From Microbacterium hibisci (GTDB lineage: Bacteria > Actinomycetota > Actinomycetes > Actinomycetales > Microbacteriaceae): a stretch of 64,000 nt of DNA. Position numbers and translations under genes: made by a program. Under the pieces are notes generated by a model. The model did not search any database. It was not told the DNA's origin and saw only the letters and a program-made list of their open reading frames with translations. The stretch's first letter is position 1, and every line of letters begins with the position of its first letter. Where the stretch lies: assembly GCF_015278255.1 (NCBI RefSeq), contig NZ_JADIJC010000002.1:21501-85500 (forward strand), read 5' to 3'. This document shows, in pieces, positions 58,146 through 64,000 of this stretch.

Positions 58146-59894
58146 ATGAAGCTGAGAAAGAAGGTGTCCCTGGCCGTCGTGGCGCTGCTCGCGGCCGGGT
58201 CGCTCGCGTCCTGCAGCGCCGGCGGTGCCGAGCAGGGCCCCATCGACGAGTTCCCCGATAAGTGGGACGAGCAGATCACGATCGACGTCTTCGACGGCCT
58301 CGCGAACTACATGGGCGTCCAGCAGGGCTGGTTCGCCAAGGTCGTCGAAGACAAGTTCAACATGAAGCTCAACATCATCGCCCCGAACGTCGCGGGCGGC
58401 GGTGACACGCTCTACAACACGCGCGTCGCGGCCGGCGACCTGGGCGACCTCATCATCACCGACAAGGGCGAGAAGCTCGACGAGCTCATCGAGGGCGGCC
58501 TCGTCCAGGACTCGGCGAACTTCTACGGCGCCATGGACAACGCCGCGCAGTTCGACAAGGCCGTCGAGTACCTCAACGACGGCAAGGACGGCGTCTTCGG
58601 CTTCCCGTCGGCGGTGTCGTCGCTGCAGCCGACCGAGCCGTCGGAGGGTCTCAACCCCACCTTCGGCCCGTACGTGCGCTGGGACTACTACAAGGAGCTC
58701 GGCTACCCCGAGATCGGCACCCTCGAAGACCTCCTGCCGGTGCTCGCCGACATGCAGGCCGCGCATCCCACCGCCGACAACGGCCAGCCCACCTACGCCT
58801 TCTCGCTGTTCAAGGACTGGGACGGCAACATGATGGTCACGGCCAAGCAGCCCGCGTGCTTCTACGGCTACGACGAGATCGGCTTCGTGCTGGCCAAGGC
58901 CGACGGCTCGGACTACCAGAGCATCCTCGACCCCGAGGGCGAGTACATGCGCAACCTCAAGCTGTACTTCGACGCCAACCAGCTCGGCCTCGTCGACCCC
59001 GAGTCGACCACGCAGAACTACGACACGCTGTTCTCGAAGTTCCAGAACGGTCAGGTGCTCTTCTCGTGGTGGCCCTGGCTCGGCCAGTCGGCCTTCAACA
59101 CCGACCAGAACATGGCGGCCGGCAAGGGCTTCCAGATGGCTCCGCTCGAGGACCAGAACATCTTCTCGTACGGCGCCGAGGCGTACGGCGGCAAGCAGGT
59201 GTTCGCGATCGGCTCCAAGGCCGAGGACCCCGAGCGCATCGCCGCGTTCATCGACTGGCTGTACTCCGCCGAGGGTGCGTACGCCAACAGCAGCCAGACC
59301 GGTGCGTCGGCCGGCCCGCAGGGCCTCACGTGGGACGTCAACGACGCCGGCGAGCCCGAGCTCACCGAGTTCGGCCAGCAGGTGTTCCTCGAGGGCGGCG
59401 CGACCGTTCCCGAGGAATGGGGCGGCGGCGAGTACGCCGACGGCGTCTCTGCGCTGAACCTCAGCGCGGTGCTGCCGATCGAGGTCGACACCGAGACCGG
59501 CTTCCCGTACAGCTACACGTTCTGGCCGAGCTACCAGGCGACGATCGCCAACCCGCTGACCGAGGACTGGTCGGCGAACATGGGCGACGTCACCTCGACC
59601 ATGGAGTACCTCGAGACCAACGACCAGCTGCTCGTCGCACCGGGTGCGAGCTTCACCGCTCCCGCCGACAGCTCCGAGATCGAGACGCTGCGCAACCAGG
59701 TCAAGGAGATCATCAAGCAGTTCTCGTGGCAGATGGTCTTCGCCGAGAGCGAGGCCCAGTTCGAGTCGCTGCGCGACGAGCTCATCGAGACCGCCAACGG
59801 CCTCGGCTACGAGCAGGTGCTCGAGTTCGACATGGACAACGCGAAGTCGCAGAACGACCAGCGCCTGGCCGTGACGGAGGAGTTCTCCAGCTGA
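58146..59894 (+). CDS. Large oligosaccharide-binding lipoprotein
   Basis: A 582-aa solute-binding protein of the LplA-like class. The signal peptide ends in the lipobox SLASC (Cys at about residue 23). Mature regions include VQQGWFAKVVEDKFNMKLNIIAPN, LGDLIITDKGEKLDELIEGG and LFSWWPWLGQSAFN. The size and partner permeases point to a complex oligosaccharide. AAGAAAGGAAAGC precedes the ATG. As the third and last operon gene it is followed by a strong terminator. Confidence 0.92.
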   Translation: MKLRKKVSLAVVALLAAGSLASCSAGGAEQGPIDEFPDKWDEQITIDVFDGLANYMGVQQGWFAKVVEDKFNMKLNIIAPNVAGGGDTLYNTRVAAGDLGDLIITDKGEKLDELIEGGLVQDSANFYGAMDNAAQFDKAVEYLNDGKDGVFGFPSAVSSLQPTEPSEGLNPTFGPYVRWDYYKELGYPEIGTLEDLLPVLADMQAAHPTADNGQPTYAFSLFKDWDGNMMVTAKQPACFYGYDEIGFVLAKADGSDYQSILDPEGEYMRNLKLYFDANQLGLVDPESTTQNYDTLFSKFQNGQVLFSWWPWLGQSAFNTDQNMAAGKGFQMAPLEDQNIFSYGAEAYGGKQVFAIGSKAEDPERIAAFIDWLYSAEGAYANSSQTGASAGPQGLTWDVNDAGEPELTEFGQQVFLEGGATVPEEWGGGEYADGVSALNLSAVLPIEVDTETGFPYSYTFWPSYQATIANPLTEDWSANMGDVTSTMEYLETNDQLLVAPGASFTAPADSSEIETLRNQVKEIIKQFSWQMVFAESEAQFESLRDELIETANGLGYEQVLEFDMDNAKSQNDQRLAVTEEFSS

Positions 59895-59908
59895 CACCGG
59901 CGTGACGG

Positions 59909-59943
59909 CGAAGGGCTCGGGATGAGGCATCCCGAGCCCTTCG
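59909..59943 (+). terminator. Strong terminator hairpin
   Basis: A perfect 16-bp stem CGAAGGGCTCGGGATG (59909-59924) with 59928-59943 and a 3-base loop starts 14 bases after the binding-protein stop codon. Confidence 0.9.
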
Positions 59944-59995
59944 TCATGTTGCCTGTCGCCGCGTTCCCTCGTCGCATCCCGCCGTCGCCCTCACC

Positions 59996-60175
59996 TGGCG
60001 CAACACGCGGGATGCCTCTCGCGATGCCGCGTGTTGCGCCAACCGAATGGGGGGAGTGCGGACGCGGAAACGACGGGTCGTGCCACAGACAGGAGGGGTG
60101 ACGGATGCCGGAGGTCGCGGCGCCGTGGATAGCGCAGGCAGGAGGGATCGCGGATGCCGGGGGCCGCGGCATCCG
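59996..60175. repeat. Intergenic palindromes between convergent genes
   Basis: The 302-base gap 59895-60196 holds no gene. TGGCGCAACACGCGG (59996-60010) pairs perfectly with 60027-60041 over a 16-base loop. A GGATGCCG hairpin CGGATGCCG (60151-60159)/CGGCATCCG (60167-60175) follows. Two diverged direct repeats of about 45 bases (CAGGAGGG, then GGATGCCGG, then CGCGGC) lie at about 60089-60170. Confidence 0.7.
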
Positions 60176-60196
60176 TCACCGCAGCGGCGGCGGGGG

Positions 60197-60802
60197 TCAG
60201 GCCTCGTGGCGGGTGAAGACGCTGCGGAAGAGGAAGGCCGTCGCGTACGCGCCCACGGAGAAGCCGATGGTGGCGACCAGGATCGCGACCGGCGGGAAGA
60301 GGATCGTGAGTGCCACCGCCGTCACCGGGATGACGAGCACGCCGAGCGTGCGCACGGGCTCGGCCGCCGGCAGCAGGAGGGCGTTCTTCAGGGTCTGGCC
60401 CACGGTGTTGCGGAAGTAGGCGACCTGCGCCATCGCGTACAGGAACGCGGCGAAGAGGTAGACCGCGCCGATCACCGCGACCACGCCCGCCACCCCGGCG
60501 AAGAGGGCCGGGTGCGAGAACCAGAACACGCTCGAGAACCCGAGCAGCACGGCGGGCGCGAGCAGGCACAGCATGAGCACGGTGGCGCGCCCGAAGTTCG
60601 CGCGGAAGGCCGGGAAGTAGTCCTTGAGCGGCCGTCCGCTCTCGTCGTCGGAGTACCGGATCGTCACCTCGTAGAGCGCGCTCGTGGCCGCGCCGATCGT
60701 CACGATCGGCAGGCAGAGCACGATGTAGAGCAGGTTCAGCGCGACGAAGGTCAGGAACGTCGAGAAGCCGTTCAGCGCCCGGCTGTCGGGGTCGATCCGC
60801 AT
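60197..60802 (-). CDS. DUF624 (YesL-like) membrane protein
   Basis: A 201-aa protein that shows the DUF624 pattern clearly: LTFVALNLLYIVLCLPIVTIGAATSALYEV (first helices), the cytoplasmic loop RPLKDYFPAFRANFGRATVLMLCLL, then three further helices. The family accompanies sugar importers and its function is unknown. It is downstream of a LacI regulator and a 22-codon ORF, in one minus-strand run with the GH95 gene, and convergent with the importer at 56137-59894, with which it may functionally belong. GGGGGCGAG lies just before the ATG. Confidence 0.87.
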   Translation of the reverse strand: MRIDPDSRALNGFSTFLTFVALNLLYIVLCLPIVTIGAATSALYEVTIRYSDDESGRPLKDYFPAFRANFGRATVLMLCLLAPAVLLGFSSVFWFSHPALFAGVAGVVAVIGAVYLFAAFLYAMAQVAYFRNTVGQTLKNALLLPAAEPVRTLGVLVIPVTAVALTILFPPVAILVATIGFSVGAYATAFLFRSVFTRHEA

Positions 60803-60809
60803 GCCGGCG

Positions 60810-60878
60810 TCACTCGCCCCCGCGATCGAGGGCGGCGCTGTGATCGAGGGCTGTGCTGGGCACGCTCGGCACGGTCAT
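60810..60878 (-). CDS. 22-codon ORF bridging LacI and DUF624 genes
   Basis: ATG at 60878 overlaps the LacI stop by 4 bp (ATGA) and the ORF ends 7 bases before the DUF624 ATG. The 22-aa product begins [12 protein letters not shown] and ends ALDRGGE; no homology is recognised. The end of the ORF carries the GGGGGCGAG that could serve as the DUF624 ribosome-binding site. It may only be a coupling device. Confidence 0.4.
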   Translation of the reverse strand: MTVPSVPSTALDHSAALDRGGE

Positions 60879-61864
60879 GCGGTCGCGGGCTCGCCGGTGA
60901 GGGCGGGCGGCAGCAGGCGGACGGCCGGCTTCGCTCCGCTGGTGAGGATCTCGCAGATCATGTCGGTCGCGGCCGCGCCGATCGCCTCGGCGGGCACGGC
61001 GATGCTGTCGGCGAGGCCCGACACCGAGCGCGCGACGTCGTCGGGGCAGAGGGCGACGATCGCGAGCTCCCGGTCGTCGCGGCGACCGCGCTGCGTGATC
61101 GTCGTGGCGACGTGGGGGAGCGCACCCTCGTTGTGCACGAAGAACCCCGTGATGTCGGGGTTCTCGGCCATGACGCCCTCGACGGTCGCGACGGCCTCGG
61201 CGGTGCTCGGGCAGGCGTGCACCGAGCCGACGACGCCGCTCGCGTCGCACGCGGCGAGGAAGCCGCGCGCCAGCCGGTCGGCGTACGACGTGTGGCGCGT
61301 CATCACCTCGGGCGGCGAGCCGATGAGGGCGACGCGGCGGTGCCCCAGGGCGACGAGGCGGTCCACCGCCAGCCAGCCGGCGGCCTCGAAGTCGAAGTCC
61401 ACGCAGGGGATCGCGCGGCGCCCCTCCGGCAGGCCGATGAGGACGCTCGGATGCCCCAGCCCCGACAGGGTGTCGATGCGCGGGTCGTCGGACTCGACGT
61501 CCATGACCAGCAGCGCGTCCACCATCGATCCCTTCGCGGCGCGCTGCAGCGCCTTCGAGTCGTCGCTCGCCAGCAGCAGGATGTCGTAGCCGTGCTTGCG
61601 CGCCTGCGTGACGACGCCGGTGACGATCTGCATCACGACGTGCACGTCGACGCCGGTGCGCAGCGGCGCCTGGAGCCCGATGACGTTCGTCGAGCGCGAG
61701 GCCAGCGAGCGCGCGCCCGCGTGCGGGCTGAACCCGAGGCTGTCGATGGCCTTCTCGACCCGATCGCGTGTCTCTTGCGAGATCGCACGCTTGCCGCTCA
61801 TGACGTACGACACGGTCGAGATCGATACGCCCGCCGCCTGTGCGACGTCCGCGATCGTCACCAT
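60875..61864 (-). CDS. LacI-family transcriptional regulator
   Basis: A 329-aa regulator with [28 protein letters not shown] at the very N terminus and an effector domain containing [42 protein letters not shown] and [10 protein letters not shown]. The first residues and the [14 protein letters not shown] recognition helix resemble regulators found next to GH95 and similar genes. The ATG at 61862-61864 overlaps the GH95 3' end by 7 bases, so regulator, 22-codon ORF and DUF624 gene are translated from the same message as the glycosidase. Its effector domain lacks the usual GFDD segment, reading [13 protein letters not shown] instead. Confidence 0.9.
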   Translation of the reverse strand: MVTIADVAQAAGVSISTVSYVMSGKRAISQETRDRVEKAIDSLGFSPHAGARSLASRSTNVIGLQAPLRTGVDVHVVMQIVTGVVTQARKHGYDILLLASDDSKALQRAAKGSMVDALLVMDVESDDPRIDTLSGLGHPSVLIGLPEGRRAIPCVDFDFEAAGWLAVDRLVALGHRRVALIGSPPEVMTRHTSYADRLARGFLAACDASGVVGSVHACPSTAEAVATVEGVMAENPDITGFFVHNEGALPHVATTITQRGRRDDRELAIVALCPDDVARSVSGLADSIAVPAEAIGAAATDMICEILTSGAKPAVRLLPPALTGEPATA

Positions 61865-63999
61865 GGAATTCCCCGTTCCCCTGCATCGATCACCCGGGTT
61901 CCTCCCGGGGCGAGATCGTACGTGCCGATCGCGCCGCCCGGCCCGTGCACCTTCATTGTCGCCGGTCGCGCACCCGCGCGAAGACGCGCCCGCACGAGCG
62001 CGCCGCCCGCCCACTCCACATCGATCGTCACGTCGCCGCGCGAACGGATGCCGCGCACCCGGCCATCGGGCCACGCCGACGGCAGTGCGGGCAGCAGCCG
62101 CAGCGTCACGCCGACCGGGAGCCTGTCGTCCCCGGGGCCGGCGTCGTGCCGCTCGGGCTCGAGGAACGACTGCACCAGCGCCTCCGCGATGGCCGCCGTG
62201 ACGCCGAGGTTGCCGTCGATCTGGTACGGCGGGTGGGCGCTGAAGAGATTCGGGTACAGCCCGCCGCGGTGCTCGCGCGAGGACTCGTCGGCGGGCCGCA
62301 GCGCCAGGCGCAGCTGCGCGTGCACGGCGTCGCCGTCGCCGAGTCGCGCCTGCATGGCCGCGCGCCACGCGAGCGCCCAGCCTGTCGACTCGGGGCCGCG
62401 CAGCCGGATGGATTCGGATGCCGCGCGAGCGAGTCCGGGCGTCGCCTGCGGCGTGATCTGCGCCAGGGGGAAGAGCCCCACCAAGTGCGAGAGGTGACGG
62501 TGCAGCGGCTCGGCCTCGGGGCGCTCCCGATCCCATTCGAGCAGGTCGCCGCGCTCCGAGACCGCCGGGTCGGGAAGCGCGTCGGTGCGGGCGCTGAGCT
62601 CGGCGAGCCACGGCTCGTCGGCGCCGAGCACGGCGGCCGCGCTCCGGCAGACCGCAGCGAGCTCGCGCAGCAGTGCGACGTCCATCGTCGCCGTCTCGCC
62701 GACACCGCGCGCGCGGCCCGCGGTGTCGAGGTAGTGGTTCTCGGGCGAGGTCGACGGGCTCGTCCACGAGCGCTCGCCGTCGGACTGGATCCACGACAGC
62801 GCGAACGCGGCGGCCGACGCGAGCACCGGCCAGGCCTCGTCGCGCAGGAAGGCGCGGTCGCCGCCGAACGCGTAGTGCTCCCACAGGTGCAGCGCGAGCC
62901 ACGTGCCTCCGAGCGACCAGTTCGCCCACGCCGGGTCGCCGTGACCGGCGCCCACCGGCGCGGCGAAGGCCCAGGCATCCGAATTGTGGTGTGCGACCCA
63001 GCCGTCCGCGCCGTACAGCTCGCGAGCGACCACCGGCCCCGTCGTCTCGGACAGGCGACGGGTGAATCGCAGCAGCGGCTCGTGGCACTCCGCGAGGTTC
63101 GTGGTCTCGGCGGGCCAGTAGGCCATCTGAATGTTGATGTTGAGGGTGTACGCGCTCGACCACGGGCCGGGCAGCTCGGCGTTCCAGAGACCCTGCAGCG
63201 TGACGGGCAGCCCGCCCGGCTGCGACGACGCGATGAGCAGGTATCGGCCGTAGTGGAACGCGAGGGCCGCCAGGGCGGGATCGTCGTGCCCCTCGGCGCG
63301 CCGCACGCGCTCGGCGGTGTCGAGCGCCGCGTCGGCGTCGGCCACCGGCAGCTCGAGTACGCAGCGCCGGTAGAGCTCCCCGTGTGCGGCTTCGTGGGCG
63401 GCGAGAAGGTCGGCGGCGGTCGCGTGCACATCGAGGGATCCCCGGATGCCGCGCAGCACCGCCGCCGCGCGGCCGAGCGCGTCGCGGGCATCGGCCGGAT
63501 CCCCGGGGAGCGGGGGCGCCGTGGCGGTCGCGACGGCGAAGAGGTGCGTGGTGGCGGGCTCCGAGATCAGCGCTCCGCCGGCCACGGCGGCGGGGCCGCG
63601 GGACTGGACCAGGATCGCGCCGTGCCGGCCGTGGTCCTCGTCGTACCGGATCGGCTCGGCCGGCTCCTCGTGGCCGGGCGCCACGTCGACGGGCAGCCAC
63701 CATTCGGTGGCGAGGTCGCCGCCGGCCGAGCGGGGCGCGGAGCGCGGGCGCAGCAGCGAGCCGACCTCAAGCCGCACGCGCACCGGCGCGCTCGCCGTGA
63801 TCTCGAGCATGACGGCGCCCGTGACGAGGTCGGCCCAGGTCCGGTGGCGCACGTCGACCTCGCCGACGGCGTACGCGTGGGACGCGACGCCGGTGGTGAG
63901 ATCCAGATGTCGTTCGTACCGCTGAGGCGTTTCGTCTCCCTCGTTCCTCGGTCGCTCAACGGCCGGGACGCGCGACGTTTCGTTCCGCTCGTTCCTCGG
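61858..63999 (-). CDS. GH95-type glycosidase, 5' end disrupted by repeat or off-window
   Basis: The GH95 (alpha-L-fucosidase/alpha-L-galactosidase) barrel is clear: [20 protein letters not shown] and [19 protein letters not shown], then [43 protein letters not shown] and PYQIDGNLG. The only in-window start is GTG at 63852 (664 aa), but homology continues upstream of it ([25 protein letters not shown], split here: [11 protein letters not shown] then [14 protein letters not shown]). Before that, the still-open frame is encoded by the intergenic repeat (63925-64000), reading [10 protein letters not shown] and [10 protein letters not shown]. The ~100 N-terminal residues of normal GH95 enzymes are therefore absent or lie beyond the edge. 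Either a repeat has inserted in frame or the gene has lost its 5' end. Confidence 0.8.
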   Translation of the reverse strand, partial: PRNERNETSRVPAVERPRNEGDETPQRYERHLDLTTGVASHAYAVGEVDVRHRTWADLVTGAVMLEITASAPVRVRLEVGSLLRPRSAPRSAGGDLATEWWLPVDVAPGHEEPAEPIRYDEDHGRHGAILVQSRGPAAVAGGALISEPATTHLFAVATATAPPLPGDPADARDALGRAAAVLRGIRGSLDVHATAADLLAAHEAAHGELYRRCVLELPVADADAALDTAERVRRAEGHDDPALAALAFHYGRYLLIASSQPGGLPVTLQGLWNAELPGPWSSAYTLNINIQMAYWPAETTNLAECHEPLLRFTRRLSETTGPVVARELYGADGWVAHHNSDAWAFAAPVGAGHGDPAWANWSLGGTWLALHLWEHYAFGGDRAFLRDEAWPVLASAAAFALSWIQSDGERSWTSPSTSPENHYLDTAGRARGVGETATMDVALLRELAAVCRSAAAVLGADEPWLAELSARTDALPDPAVSERGDLLEWDRERPEAEPLHRHLSHLVGLFPLAQITPQATPGLARAASESIRLRGPESTGWALAWRAAMQARLGDGDAVHAQLRLALRPADESSREHRGGLYPNLFSAHPPYQIDGNLGVTAAIAEALVQSFLEPERHDAGPGDDRLPVGVTLRLLPALPSAWPDGRVRGIRSRGDVTIDVEWAGGALVRARLRAGARPATMKVHGPGGAIGTYDLAPGGTRVIDAGERGIPW

Positions 64000-64000
64000 T
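63925..64000. repeat. Copy of the GACGAAACGCC palindrome family at the window edge
   Basis: GAGGCGTTTCGTCTCCCTCG, then TTCCTCGGTCGCTCAACGGC and CGGGACG, then a second GTTTCGTTCCGCTCGTTCCTCGG. It is the reverse complement of the 3662 array words. It overlaps the open reading frame of the GH95 gene. Confidence 0.8.

Noticed and set aside
58104..59930. 608-aa minus-strand frame opposite the large binding protein
   Set aside because: The plus strand encodes a complete lipoprotein with lipobox and terminator; the minus frame is Leu/Arg/Val-rich without domains.

Overview
The window is very GC-rich and coding-dense, with frequent GTG starts, many 4-bp ATGA/GTGA overlaps and dozens of copies of the octamer GGATGCCG/CGGCATCC. 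Together with the intergenic repeats this suggests an actinobacterium of the Microbacteriaceae, most like Microbacterium; the placement is inference from sequence style, not from a marker gene. No rRNA, tRNA, CRISPR array, integrase or IS transposase was seen.

Layout. 1-5364: Leloir galactose genes galK, galT and galE with a divergent LacI-type regulator, and a large tandem array of nested palindromes between the regulator and galE. 5575-7521: a ThuA-like protein and a glycerate kinase, divergent around a LacI-type operator. 7927-13987: a five-gene operon with overlapping starts (Gfo/Idh/MocA oxidoreductase, NAD-dependent uronate dehydrogenase-like protein, DapA-fold 5-dehydro-4-deoxyglucarate dehydratase, enolase-superfamily enzyme, aldehyde dehydrogenase), which fits the oxidative route from galacturonate to 2-oxoglutarate. 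14204-18744: two LacI regulators and a GH127 beta-L-arabinofuranosidase. 18824-29396: a DeoR/LacI hybrid regulator, a 2-hydroxyacid dehydrogenase and a sugar ABC importer with GH3 and GH38 glycosidases. 29482-42156 (minus strand): a second importer followed by a DUF624-like protein, GH42, GH51 and GH27, and a Gfo - DUF993 - sugar phosphate isomerase cassette. 42457-49972 (plus strand): DUF624, an LplABC-type importer, a DUF1961 (YesU-like) protein and a YetA/PL26 exo-rhamnogalacturonan lyase-like protein. 50042-54784: GH43-like enzyme, oxidoreductase, ABC exporter and rhamnogalacturonan acetylesterase. 54793-63999: LacI regulator, a second LplBC-type importer with its binding protein, DUF624, another LacI regulator and a GH95-type enzyme that runs off the window.

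How it works together. Most genes fit uptake and breakdown of pectic rhamnogalacturonan I: backbone cleavage (PL26-like) and deacetylation (CE12-like), arabinan side chains (GH51, GH127, GH43-like), galactan side chains (GH42 and GH27 feeding the Leloir genes), possible fucose or L-galactose caps (GH95), and galacturonate oxidation by the 7927-13987 operon. Four ABC importers bring in oligosaccharides, but none has its own ATPase gene, so a shared MsiK-like ATPase encoded elsewhere is implied. Five LacI-type regulators, one DeoR/LacI hybrid and at least a dozen operator-like sites of the GGAAANCGNTTNCC type give dense local control.

The least explained features are several families of intergenic palindromic repeats. 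They touch coding ends in three places: the galE stop codon, the C-terminal tail of the uronate dehydrogenase-like gene, and the 5' region of the GH95 gene. Other open points are a 22-codon leader ORF coupled to a permease, hairpins placed between binding-protein and permease genes, and the DUF993 cassette.
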